Under the pieces are notes generated by a model, which worked only from the letters and a program-made list of their open reading frames with translations, was not told the origin of the DNA and did no database searches. From Branchiostoma floridae (Eukaryota > Chordata > Leptocardii > Amphioxiformes > Branchiostomatidae), in NCBI RefSeq assembly GCF_000003815.2, contig NC_049992.1, positions 13,923,874 to 13,985,873 of the forward strand: 62,000 bases of DNA. Reading direction: 5' to 3'. Shown in pieces: positions 48,501 through 60,717 of this stretch. How positions within the stretch are numbered: position 1 is the stretch's first letter; every line of letters begins with the position of its first letter. The translations under genes were made by a program, and so were the position numbers.

Positions 48501-51500
48501 TGTACATGAACGTGTCGTGTTACACGGTACCATCGCCAAAGTGCCCTCTTGCACGTCCAAATTGAAAGAACGGCTGATGTTTTGTTAGTTCAGAGCTTGC
48601 ACATGTTGGGGGGAATTCTTGCCTAGCAGGCAGATATGCCCCCAGGAAAACAAGCCATCTCCCACAAACACTCGATTGAGTTTCCTCCCATTACTATGTT
48701 CAAGGTGGTAAATGTACCGCTTCAATCAATCCGTGGTTTTCAAATTAATGAACTATGAGAGATACAATGTACGCCAAAGACGTCACTGGAGTGACTCGCA
48801 CCTATCTGTGAAGTAGAAACTACATTTAGCCACAAAAAGCGATGCAATTTCCATCATCACTAACTTGTTACTGCTACAAAACTTCAGCAAAGGTTATAAG
48901 TAACAGCCTCCGAGGAAGTAGTCTCTTGATCTGCCGCCCAACTGACAGGAAGAACATTTTCCTAAAATATGTACTCTGTTTCCTCTGCACAAGGATTAAA
49001 GGCAGAAATTTGATCATATCATGACAGAGCGTCAAACCAAATATGATTTCCTCATTCCGTTTTTCACCTGTGATTCTTCATGTTCTCAAAGAAAGTAGGC
49101 ACCTTGAATAATGCTTAGATGGGAGGAGATGGAGATGAATTGATAACAGAATGCCTGCTTGGGAGAATATGTCCTTGCTCGCGGGGAGTGGATATTAAAT
49201 GCAATCAGGGATGGGGGGAGATGGAGATTTATCCGGGCGGAGGGGCATTACCTCGATGGGCTTTAATTACAGGCTGTTTCCCTGGAAAGGACAGATCCAT
49301 CATGGCTTCAACAGGCATTGTCCCCACCATAGATAATGGATACTCTGTGTCTGAAGTTGACACACATTCTCCTCCCAGGAGTGAAATGAGGACTGGGGGG
49401 AGAATACTGGATGGGATCCTATGGGCATGTCCCCCTCCTGAACAGTACAGAGTGTCTATGTTAGCACAGCAGCAAGCAGCTGATGATAATGGGATGAATG
49501 AACAGAGATAATAGGGACAGAATAGGCCCATTGTATCTGTGTATTCAGGGGCAATTGGACATGAAATTACTGAATTTCCTTCCGCTAATTGCCCACCGGC
49601 TGATTTGATCCCACATGATCAGCAAAATCCTGCTTTGAAAAATTTTACATCCACAGGGTTTGGTCATTGCCTGGGGCGAACAGGTCTTGTTTCAGTAAAC
49701 ATTACCTGGATTCACACACACATACTACTAGCAGGGTAGCATCTCATTCATCTATAGTTGCACATGTTCATTTCGTCTAATGAGATGTTACAGTCCAACT
49801 TTACACTTACATTCATCAATTCAGAACTATGCCGCAATTTTGGTGTTCTTAGAATTGCTTTGGGTTTAGGAGGACTTTAGGAAAGTTTACAGAATTCCAG
49901 AGTATTGGTTTGGATGTACATGCAGGAGCTCAATGTGGAATCAAGGAAAATTTTACCTTATAAAAGAGTAGGTGAGCGGAAGCTTTCGCACTTGAGGCAA
50001 GTTTACACTAGTCCAAAACTTAATTGGGATTCTCGTGCCAGAGGACAGGGGGTAGTTGGCTTGGGGCTAGCCACAAACATGTATCTCTTGCCAGCGTTAT
50101 GCTGTTGAAAGCTATGCCAACCTTGACTACAAACAAACATGTTTGTTCCACATGTGTCAGTACAGGGTTACCCAGAGAAGATGTCTTTGGAAGCTTGGGG
50201 ACAACCTACTGTGAAATTATACACAAATGTCAGCTAGACCTTGAAATAGGCCATTAATCCAAGCCAGAGTGTCTCTTCCCTTGAAATTTGTTCTGCTCGC
50301 CTGTGCTAAAGGTGTAAGTTTTCCTGCAGCAGATGAAGATGCATGGGTGCACAGGACTGTTTCCAGGCTGTCACATCCCATAGGAAGCTACATGGAGATA
50401 GAGGTGTCTATAGGGATAGGATAGGGCAGGATGGACTTCAAGTTCAACTGGAGAGGGGGGGTGGTACTCTCCACCTCTGTGACAGCATGTTACTTCACAA
50501 GGCCACAATTGGCACTCCAGAGGAAGAATGCTTTCATTTGGGTGATGTTTCCAAGATTTTCTAGGTGGAATGCGATGGCATGGTACGCTAAATCCCACTC
50601 CTGCAATTATCAGAGCACAGCTTCGACCACTTTCATTCTGTTTTACCCTCAGGCGATGGTCCAGTCACGCCGGAAAGAAAGCAGACCAGTCTTTCCCAGT
50701 CACTGGAGAGCGTTCTCCCATCGGGAGAGCTCCCGGTCAAGTTCAGGTGATTGCAGCTGGCACCATACATGTCTTATCACTGATTTCCTACCCCTCATCC
50801 CACACAAACAGAAGGGGTGGGAGCTGTCCCCTGCACATCTACACTCTTCCCCTGGCAGTCAGCCAGCACCCTTTTGTCTGGATGTTTTTGTCTCTGATAT
50901 CAAGGAAGGAACCCCATGACCATGAAGGAACCTGGGCCTGTTGGGTGCTTGTCTGTGATAGCACACATCTGTCCTACCTAGACCTGATGAACAAAACATG
51001 TGTCCATAACCTGGGCCAGATCCAAATCATGCAATCACTATGCTGTTTATTCAAGCCCAAGGATGGACCCCTTTTGTCTTGTGGGACTTGGAGGTAAACT
51101 TGGGACCTGGCACATTGACAGGTGGCCTGCCATCCCTTCTCTTGGTGTCCATGTTGTATTGACCCTATCAAAATATTTTCCTGCAGCTGCAGTATTGTGT
51201 GATGTTCCGCCATTTCAAGGAGGGGTGATGAAAGTTGGGCAAGACAAACCCTCTGTGCATACAAGCAGCCCTGTAGGCTCATCCCTGCCCTGCCATCTTT
51301 TACTTCTTGGGTTCTGTTCTCATGAACTTCGCCCCACAACTTGTACTTAAGTTGTAGTCAGTGGTTGAGGAGCAGACCCATCAGTACATTTGGGGTTGAC
51401 CCAGAGGGCTGTGTTGTCACGTTTTACCTGCAGTTGATCTCTGAAGTGGGCTTTGTTGAGCAGGGACAGCTCCGTGGGAAGAGATCAAGTGTGATTGACA

Positions 51501-54041
51501 GTAGGTAGACAGGGGCAATCCAACCAAACACAGACAGGTGACCACCCAGGCTTAGGTTACCAGGACACTAAAACACAATTATTGTTTCAAAAACATGCCC
51601 AGAAAGGATATCTTCCCACTACCCTGGTGACAAAGGACAAGTTTGTTCATGGATAATGCCTGTCCCACAAGGAAAATATTTCTTGATGCACTTTGAAACA
51701 TATGAGCCACCCGCAAAGGCGCATCTGAGCCTACCGTATGGATGGTCAAGTTTATAGGAACAAAAGGCAGCATCTGACATTGATCCGAACAGGGCATCTG
51801 ATATTACCATCTCTCACAACAGCCCTGTCAGGTGGAGACTCCATCTTGTATACAATTTACCATCGGACTAAAAACACAGCCAGATAGGTGTCATGGCTAA
51901 AGTTACAGGATGTTCATACTGATTTCTCAGGTTATTTTGTCTATTCAGGCCCGATCTCCTCACCCCAACAACATGTTGACATACCCGTCTGCGGTGTGGA
52001 GTTTGGGACAAAACACCAAACGTTGGGGTGAAATGTTTTGGGACAATGGAGCTACCAAAGGCGTGGGGTCTTGAACTGTGATATCTGAACGGAAAGTTGC
52101 AAGATAGAAGTAAACATTCACATCAGTTGAACCCCAAACAAGCTCTTGACGCAAGAATTTCTGAACATACCTATAGTGAAGTGTTTCAACAGGTAGCAGA
52201 TGACTCAGATTTCTAGGCATGACAGAGTTGTGGATATAAAGGTATTCACAATCAGATGTCTGACAAAAGGTTCAGTATTAAAGCTGCTTTTAGGTACAGT
52301 CGTCATCACTCTATTGTGGTATAAACTAACCCTGTACTGTTGTACTTGTCACAAAAGCATGGCGCCCAAAATGCGTGCGGGCTCCAAGATACTACCTAAG
52401 TAAGGTCAGCCTAACTATTGACACTTACAGGAAAGCTGTCAGTTACTAAGAAGTGAACTTTTCTTTTTTTTTGTTTCCAGGTACTTCTCTACTTTTTACA
52501 AGTGGTTCGTTCAATCATTATGAGCTATGTTCCTACTTTTATTCCTGTGTAACGGAAAGGCCATGGTTCTTGATGAAAAGCCCTCTCTGCACAAAATTAG
52601 CAGTACTTAGGACTAGTTCCCTGGTTTTAAGGATGGTGCAGAACAGATGCTGCGACTGCAGCACATCTTTCTTCTGTTCACCTAAAACCAATTTAATCCG
52701 CCCTGTTTAAGGGCCTATCCTGTGAAGGATGGACCATGACACTGTCTCTTTTTTCCCTTCAATCTGATTTCACGCTACAGAATGGGTGCTGGGACAAGGG
52801 TATAGAGGGGCTGCCCCTCACCCTGCACACTTCACAGGCCAGCCAGTAATTAAGGGTAACAAATTGCATGCTGATGACTGACACTGTATGATTTGTGTCT
52901 CTGTTGGCCAGCTGGGGATGTTGGACTTGACGTGATTGATCCAACCTGGGCGTAAAGAATGATCATCAACACTTAGGAACTATTCAACACACAAAATCAA
53001 ACTGGCACTAGCAGTCCGACCATGAAGCATCTAGTGCTTTCAGACATGTGTTAGTGCAAAGGTTTTCTGGTAATGATCATACAGTCTTATCTTTTGGGTA
53101 CACTTTCTAAAGCTATGGTTTTAGTCCTGTCGAGTTCCATCATCTTTTGTCTAGAGGCATGACTAAATGCAGCTTCAGATGTGCCATGTTTAAAGAGACG
53201 TCCTTTCTTCTCTCTTTATCTAGACTCTCTGTGTTGTCGGACCATAACTCTCTGCACCTGCGTGTGTGCTGACAAAAGCTGTCATCTTTTGTTTTCTGAT
53301 ATATTACCAGAGTGAAACACAGAGACTTCCAACATAACAGTCTTCTGTCACGGGAGATATTGTCGCAGACACAGAAAGAAGACTTCATCACTTTCAACTT
53401 TCTTCTCAACAGACAATTTTGTTCATACCAAGAGATATTTCAAATAAAAAAGAATGCAAATGCAATCTAGACACACTCTACAAAGAAAGTAAATACATTT
53501 GATGTATAAATGTGACTGTGTGTATATACAGACAGATGCATATCGAGGTGTTCCAAGTCAAAGTGTTTTTTGGAGATGTGAAGATATCACTATTAATCTC
53601 TTGTCTATCAAGAAAATAATTCTGTCTTCTTTCAACAAAGTCACAACTTCTGACAAGTCTTCTTGAAAAATGATAAGTGATTGTATAAGATGCAGGTTAA
53701 CATAGTTGATAGAGCTTTTGAGTATAAATTAAACTTTATCTTCATTTTGTACAATCTTTGAAACTGGAATAATCTGTCTGAAACAGACTAATTTGCCTCA
53801 CTTGAATGGTATCCCTGTGTATGGTACAAATCTTAACAGGGTACTGTGAGGTTTTTATATTATACTTTTTTGGAATGGAATGGCTTTTTTCGTAGAATCA
53901 TAGTCACCATGTAAGTAGATCACCTTAACAAAATGTATTTCGAATAATTGTTCGATTCTGAAACTTTTCGCACAACTTGATTATAACAAGGAAGTATTTG
54001 CCAAAAATGTATGTGTACAAAATGTGTAAAACTTGTCTCAC

Positions 54042-54352
54042 CTCCCAAGCATATGTCATGTCTTTAACCTCTGCCTTCTGTATGCCAGTGAAGGGGCCCA
54101 TCTTCTCGCCAGCTTGGACGGCAACCTTTGTCCAGACGCCCAGTCCGACGCCCGCTGCCTTGGACTCCCGAAGCTCGAACTCGGGCGGGATGTGGATGTC
54201 GTCGGCGATGTAGACGGGTGCTTCGTACGCGCTGTCGCTCGGCTCCACCGCATGGTCGGCAGCTTCGGCAGGATGGCCATGGTCCTCCTCTACCGACTCG
54301 TCTTCAATCTCAAGTGCTTGTTCATGGTCGTAGATATCTTCTAACTCGTCAC
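54042..54352 (-). CDS. Prdm3/16: Prdm3/16 exon: acidic N-terminus and start of PR domain
   Basis: The exon runs from after an ATAG acceptor (first exon base 54352) to a GAG|GTGAG donor (last exon base 54042), 311 bases. It begins in the middle of a codon and ends on a codon boundary. The first half codes a very acidic segment (DELEDIYDHEQ...IEDESVEED). The second half enters the PR domain with the hallmark order YEAPVYIADDIHIPPEFELR, then AGVGLGVWTK, GEKMGPFTG and TYAWE. These match the start of the PR domain in vertebrate MECOM and PRDM16 almost residue for residue. GC content is clearly higher here than in the flanking introns. This exon stands alone, 30.6 kb from the next coding exon and 3.6 kb from the candidate first exon. 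Confidence 0.92.
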
Positions 54353-57300
54353 CTATGAAAAAGCATCATGACAAAGATCAGAGAGAGAATGGCTTGTCTT
54401 TTTGAATTTAAAATTTAGGTCACATTTTGCTGAGCTTTTTCTGTATTCTGTTACATTTGTCTTCAATCCAGCTTAACTACTCCTTAGAGCCAGGTTAGGA
54501 ACATTCATACCTGGCTTCACAAATCAGGATCAATCCTGTGACTGGGTGAAACCCAGTTTGCAAATCCTGGTATAAATGGAGTATAAGGCTTCCTAGTAAT
54601 AGGTGTGCCTTCTAAGAACTAAATAGACATGCAGCATTTCAACTTATACTCAATCAATAAGATTTCACATTTACATGGCACACTGAACCTCACCTGCTCT
54701 TAAAATAAAGAGCAAGTATGAAATAGGCATCAGATGTACATGTAACACTTTAAAAAAAGTCTGATCAAGTACCGCTATCTAGAATATGGTCACGAGTTTA
54801 CAAATTTTATTTAAAAACTGTACCCTTTTTCTCTTTTGGATTAATCCGTTACAAACCTATCTATTTCTTATGTAAGACCATGTCATCATATTCAAGAAAA
54901 AAATTAGTATATGACATAATACACTTATGAAACATGCATCATGATATTCAAAATAAAAGGTTGTACTATGTAATTGTAATATTTGTATTGCCCTTTAAAC
55001 ACATCATTATATAAATTCTCTTTTCCCAGTCTCCATCATGATGCTATGCATGCTATTTCCTCCTTGTTGTTGGTAAAGTAGCTGACATTTCCTGGCTCTT
55101 ACTACTTGAAGGTATGAATGTTAGGTGTAACAGCAGGTCCTTTACAGGCACTAGTGTCTCCAGTAAACCTTGGAATGTTGGTCAGAAAGGTAACTGTATC
55201 CTGACAGTAACAGTCAATGTATTAAATGCCAGCAGTAGTGTAAATACTTTTGTTTGAAAAGAGTTACGTGGAAAGTTCACAGAAAGTTCATATTTGCACA
55301 CAAGGACACACCAATGCTTTGAAGCAGAACATCTGATCACCAAGGTTCCAACATCCTGAAAAACACATCACCTTTCCCAATACTCTCCCATAATCACAGG
55401 AGGATCAATGGAAGCTATAGGAAAACCCACTGCCGCACATCTCCAAAGTCTCCCTGAGCACAGGTGATCTCACCACACGTCACTGGTAATGTGTCTACCT
55501 AATCCCAGAGATACCGGCTCTTGCACTTACAAAATCAACTCATGCGCAGGATGGAAAAAAGACAAATACTGGAAACACCTACGTGGCTTCCGCAGCATCT
55601 GAACCCACATGTACATCTTCAGTGTTAAGGGAAGTGAAGTATGTCTTCTTTCCAATACAATGCCGCTTGTGTGCACGATGGACTCTTGCGGTAACTAACA
55701 GGCAGCGAGCTCGAACATGTGGAATGAGTCGTGGTCAGGCTATCAGGAATGAGTGAGTGAGTTTGCAAATGAACAAGCCTACTGGATCAGCTAGTGTACA
55801 CGTTCAGACAAATTCCCGGCCACATAATTACACAAAGACTGATAAGTAAACGATATGAAGTAATTGTGAGTTTAATGACTCCCCACAGAGTAGGGATTAG
55901 ATGGTAGCAGGGAAGCTATTTTACCCCCAGCCTGAAACACATCAGTATCTGGTGCTTACTGGGCTCCAAGCCTACCGATTTTTGTTCTAATGCGCCCTCA
56001 ATTTTTGGTTGTACGGGCAATCCAGGTAATCTCAACTAAAGGCCATAATGGTGTCACATCGGGAGCCAGCTGGAGCCTTCTTCATGCAATAATACCATTC
56101 CTGGGCGGGCCAGCATTAATTACCACTCTAAACTCCCTCCATATTCCCTATCCCGAAAGAGCACACCCACGAAAAGGCTTTTCTAGAGGATGCATGTACA
56201 AGAGCCCCGGATTTTCTGAACCACGAGTGGTAATGCTAGAACTGCAGGCTGCACAGAGTGAGGGCTCTTCAGACAGATATGCCACTTTTCACAAAGAAGG
56301 CTCTTCTCCTCCAAGTGGCCTGGCTATAGAATTTACTGTCCCCTCAGCTTAGCAGCTGCTAGGGCTCGAAACGACAGATCAGATGTATCTCTTTTCTTCT
56401 TAATCCCTGAGATAATGTTACTTCACTTAAAATCTTTGCAACAAGAGGATGACTTTCTTGAAACAATGGCATTCATGCCAAGCCTGGCAAAACAACTTCA
56501 TCCCCTGTATGACCTGTAGATGCAAATGCCTTCAAAGCAAACGCCGAGATCACATTAAGTGTTATCGGTTCATCTTTAATCTAGAAGATAATGTTTTCTT
56601 GCTATCAATACCCTGGAACAATAGCATGTTATTCTTTCCTCTTTCAAAGGAACAAAGCTGAACCCTTGTCAAAAACAACTGCAGGGTGGATCTGTTGGCT
56701 GATGCAAATAGCTTTCCAGCAAACATGTCAGAAAAAGTTGAGTGACATCTGAGACAATGGCTTTACACAGGACAATGGCAAAGAGCGGTTTTGTCCTCGT
56801 CAATGCATAGTTGTGGGATGTTGTAATCTGCTGTACAGGGATCAGACTTCACACACAAAGGGATGAAACATAAAGGAAAAAACGAGCGCCTTAGAAATAA
56901 GAACATGCATAGCAACAGGAGATGCTGTATCTATTTGATGTTAGGCTGCACTTGCAAACCCAGACAAACCAAAGGACTTTGCACGTCTGCTGGTTTTATC
57001 AGTTACTTATCACAGACAAGGAAGCGGATGTCTATGGCGCTGCATTTGTGCAACAGTTTTAAAAAAACGTGTCGCAAATTGAAAATCTTTAACATGATAG
57101 TCTCTCTGTGTGAAAGGAAGCCAAATTATGCACTTGCTAACACCTGTGATATCTTCTTGTTTTCTTTATGTCTCTAAAATATGACTGAATTTTGTAATCG
57201 AGAGTTGCCATAAAGCACTTTAGTTGTACAATACTAGAAGTTTTCCTAGCAGCTAAGGTTCAATAAAAGGCAAAAAATAAATTATAGATGGAAGTTTATG

Positions 57301-57978
57301 TCCTCCAGTTGTTTTGAAATAAGATCAGGCATTAACATATAATGGCATTTGCCCCTAATCTATCTAGATATATTATTTGCATAATACAATTATTCAGACT
57401 AGTACTGGAAAATACCACAACCTCACCATAATCAGCAGAAATCGTAACTAGATTATCGGAACTTTGGTGGTTCTGATTTTGTAGTATATTTTGTTTAAAA
57501 AAGAGCAAATACATTGTTAATTTTTTTTTTCAATTGTTCATTGATCATATCAAAATCCATCAAACTATGTTCCTTTGTCTTATCTACTTCAGGTTATGAA
57601 AATCATGTGTTACAAAAATGTTTTTTTGCCACTGTTTCTGGAGATTTCACAATGTAGTTTGTACAATGTAGGCTATAAAAAAGACTGTTCTCCCCTTTTG
57701 GATTGTCTTCCATTTTTGAAAATTTTTGTCTACATGGCAGTCCGTGAAAATTCCGTCTCAGCAATTATACTGAAAGACCTTAAGCTATCCTTAACATTTT
57801 TTTCATAAAGAAAAAGTTATCTGTTAAGACCTGTAAAAGAAATTATGAAATATTGATAGCCCATAACTGACTGAAGCTGTTTTAAAATGTTCACACAAAA
57901 ATTACTTTCAAAGAATATAACAAAATTAATTTCAACTAACTGAAGCATGCTGGTTATTAAAAAGATGATGATTCATAC
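54353..57978 (-). other. Intron 1 of Prdm3/16 (if the first exon is right)
   Basis: 3.6 kb between the candidate first exon and the first PR-domain exon, GTATGA donor and TTCATAG acceptor. No repeat or further exon recognised. 55860-56180 is a more GC-balanced stretch with GGATTA and TAATTA homeodomain words and might be regulatory. Confidence 0.4.
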
Positions 57979-58012
57979 CAGATAAACTGTAGTCACTTCT
58001 AGAGCCTTCCAT
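57979..58012 (-). CDS. Prdm3/16: Candidate first coding exon of Prdm3/16
   Basis: An ATG at 58012 opens a short reading frame (residues MEGSRSDYSLS plus one base of a glycine codon). It ends at 57979, directly before a GTATGA donor. The single leftover base fits the two-base phase of the next exon at 54352, so the reading frame continues without a break. A TATAAA sequence lies about 45 bases upstream on the same strand. The peptide does not resemble the basic N-terminus (MRSK-type) of vertebrate PRDM3/16, so this may be a lineage-specific or alternative first exon. The phase match alone has a one-in-three chance of occurring at random. Confidence 0.42.
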
Positions 58013-58054
58013 GCTGCATGTATGTTCCGCTCTGCTCACCCCTGACCTGTCTGG

Positions 58055-58060
58055 TTTATA
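58055..58060 (-). promoter_or_regulatory. Possible TATA box for Prdm3/16
   Basis: The minus strand reads GTGTATAAACC, with TATAAA at 58060-58055, about 43 bases before the candidate start codon at 58012. If used, it would put transcription start near 58030 and leave a very short 5' leader. The sequence upstream (58100-58260) has several forkhead-like sites (GTAAACA, TGTTTA, AAACAAAC). This is motif evidence only. Confidence 0.3.
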
Positions 58061-60640
58061 CACCCAGACAACTCAAATGATGACACATCACTGTCAAACA
58101 AGCTTAGAGCCCTCCTGCTAAAACAAACAGGGCATTATCACCAACCCCAGGCTAATTGTTCCCCTGTGGAGGAAACAAGTGCTGGTTCCAGGTAAACAGG
58201 ACCGTGTGTTTCCTTCCATAAAATACCTGCTATGTTTAGACAAACTTCTGCAGGACCATCCCTTCTTTTCCCAACAACACCTGCCACCCAGAAGGTCTGA
58301 TGTCCTTAGCTATTACAACCCTTAAAAATCTTTTATGGACATTGGAGATAAAACCTTATCTGGAGGAATTTTTATAGGCATCTTTTTGTTGAGTTGTAAG
58401 GCTGTTGGGTGCAGAATTGGAGCACGGCTTCGTATCTCTCTGTGTTCTGTGCTGACATTGGTGTGACAGATTTGTTTGTCTCTTGGGGGGTTTGAAAATT
58501 TTTGAGACAAAGTTATCAGTCTGGGACAGAATCTGGGTGAGTGACCCAGGACAGAGACCAACACACCTACACAAATAGACCCATAGGCCAGGCAAACATA
58601 CTGAAAGCCAACTTGCACCTTTGCCCACACTTTACCAACGGCACATTGGAAGATTATGTAAACTGGAAAATGATCTTTGTATGATACAGTAAAAATTGCT
58701 ATTGTCTCCTGAGACAATAAAAGGTATAAAATATGATGCTGTCATCAAAGGTATGACAGGAAATGTTTCACTACACTTCGAAATTAGATTCCACAGAAAA
58801 AACAAAGGATGTGGGCAGAGATAAGGCCAATATTGTGACGGCAACGAAATCTTCCTCGTTTCTCACAAATTTAATTTGTTCTATCTCTTATCTAAAGGTA
58901 CTTGATAGCGCAGTGCCGCTAGTATACGAAACCCAGGAGTGTCAGAATGCTGGGACTGTTACCGCCATTCTATTTCCTGAGAGATGTATCTCCCTTCCCA
59001 AACAGCTGCTCGGGTGCGTGCCTTTGTGTGGCTTTTTCCCCAGGAAATACAGGAATCCTCTTTGGGGCGCATCCATTATGAAAGCACACAGTGCCAAACA
59101 TAGCTCATACTAATGGCAAGGCGATACCGTTGTGTCCAGATGGCTCAAATCCTTCGTTTCATCATCGCAGTGTTTGCCTTCCTTCTTCATCCTGTACTCT
59201 TCTTCTTAGCAGGGCAGATTGTTTGACAAAGGTAACAGGTGGTATTGCAACTTTTCAAGGGGATAAAGAGCTACCCTCCATAGGAAAACAGACACCAATA
59301 GGCTGCTAACTACAAAGGGAGAGACATCCTCCATGTGCGTCATCTACCTTTATGATACCAAAAGCCAGATCTTCACTGTCAGAGATAGTCCTTAGAATGT
59401 TGATATCAAACATATAGGGCATATCACTTTCTTCTGACATTTACAGGATACCCCGCTGGTAAACATACCATCTATTTGCTCGAAATTTGAAGTTACAAAA
59501 TTTTGAACACATCGTACAAGCGCAGAAAAGATATTTAAAAATCAGTAAAAATTTTTTTGATGCTTAATTTTTTTTTGCTATTCTTGATAAATTGGTCAAA
59601 GTGCATCAAAGTAGTGTAGAGAGCACAATCTTTTTGGCCTCACAAGTCATAAATATGCCTCATGGTTAATGTTGAATTAAACAGAATAGTACAAGATTTG
59701 TTTGAAATGTGTGGATGTCAAAAACTCAGCATCCAACTCAATTTGACTCTAAGAATGTAAAGACAGAATTTCTAAAGACAGAAAATCTTGGTGACATTAA
59801 GTTAGAATTTTTTTAATGTCCCAACCCATTAAGCCAACATTTGCCACAGTTATATATCTCTTATCACCCATGTTGAAGCTACACCCATTTAGCAAACACT
59901 GCAAGACTCTCTTCCATCAAAACGTCCTGAACTTGACAGTGTGATCTGCCAGCCAGGCCTGTTCTGGGTGGTTTTCCACTGTTCCAAACTTCCTGAGCCC
60001 TTGTCTATGTGGAATGTGAGTTATCCATAACTGGGGAAAATGATACACATGGGGGAGCCTGGGAAAGAGTATGTGTGAAGATCTCTCACTAGTGACACGA
60101 GTGGGACGGACTGTCGGCCTCGAATTCTTGAACCCACAACAGCGCGCTGATGCGTGATAAATGGTGATGCATTGCGGACTTTGGCTGTTGCAAACAGGAT
60201 ATTATCAGGACGACTGCCTCACCTTCAGCCGGGCAGATCAGCTGGCGTTTTTAGCATAGCTTCATCTCTGCGCTGTCATTGACAGCAGACACAATACATA
60301 TCACTCAAGGGCTTTCATAACAGCTTTGGGGCCTTTGTGTACTAAAACAAACAGTGTGATTACCTTTATTGACCCAAGTGGTGTCTGTTAGGGAGAGGGT
60401 CCAAGGTGCCTTTGATGGGAAGGGCGGTGACATCATTACATAGACTGTTAAGCACTCACCTGACCGGAGAGTACACAATGAAAAAGTTTACTATCATGGG
60501 AACTTTTTCTGCTCAGCGACACAAGCATGTCGAAAGTGGATTCATACTTCTCCCCGCCCTTTTAACTCAACCAACTTGGCTTTATTGTCACTCTTTCATA
60601 TACCTGTTGGGAATAAACTTGTAGTAGCATTTACAGACAA
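58061..60640. other. Upstream flank of Prdm3/16
   Basis: No gene, repeat family or RNA recognised. Open frames on either strand (longest 131 codons at 58322-58717, minus) show no domain and no coding-like bias. Confidence 0.6.
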
Positions 60641-60647
60641 GGCCTAT

Positions 60648-60717
60648 TAATCTCCCTGGAATGTGAATAGAGTTAGAGATAATTATCTCTAACTCTATTC
60701 ACATTCCAGGGAGATTA
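60648..60717. repeat. Perfect 70-bp palindrome with no spacer
   Basis: The left arm 60648-60682 and right arm 60683-60717 are exact reverse complements over all 35 bases, with the centre at AATT. The arm begins TAATCTCCCTGGAATGTG. There is no loop. It could be a natural palindrome, the remnant of an inverted duplication, or an assembly or cloning artefact in which a read was joined to its own reverse. Confidence 0.98.

Larger units (their letters stand above)
23437..54041 (-). other. Prdm3/16 intron 2 (30.6 kb), splitting the PR domain
   Basis: Runs from the GTGAGACAAG donor at 54041 to the TTTTCCAG acceptor at 23437. No additional coding exon could be recognised on either strand; the open frames inside (up to 175 codons near 50.5-51.1 kb) have no family signature. 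Stretches of more balanced base composition with homeodomain, TCF and nuclear-receptor-like motifs alternate with AT-rich filler. Examples are 26.1-31.2, 37.2-38.3, 42.1-43.0 and 47.5-49.6 kb. Such introns of developmental regulators usually carry enhancers, but this is inference. Confidence 0.8.
15072..58012 (-). other. Prdm3/16: Prdm3/16 (Mecom/Prdm16-type) gene, whole coding span
   Basis: One gene on the minus strand, made of five predicted coding exons: 58012-57979, 54352-54042, 23436-23302, 18508-18406 and 18061-15072. Each internal junction has GT/AG borders and the phases are compatible (1, 0, 0, 1). The summed coding length is 3,573 bases, which is 1,191 codons including the stop. The order of parts matches vertebrate MECOM and PRDM16: PR (SET-related) domain, seven N-terminal zinc fingers, proline/serine-rich and acidic middle, two CtBP motifs, three zinc fingers, acidic tail and a conserved C-terminal serine-leucine motif. 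In that family the protein is a nuclear DNA-binding regulator with a PR domain linked to histone methylation. One gene equally similar to both vertebrate paralogues fits a pre-duplication chordate. The first exon is the least certain part; an alternative first exon beyond the window is possible. Confidence 0.93.

Noticed and set aside
49119-49511. 130-codon open frame in intron 2
   Set aside because: No recognisable domain, low-complexity glycine-rich start, and an equally long frame on the other strand.
50431-51097. Overlapping plus-strand open frames of 162 and 175 codons in intron 2
   Set aside because: Two frames are open at once over the same stretch, no family signature or splice context is seen; likely chance in a balanced-composition block.
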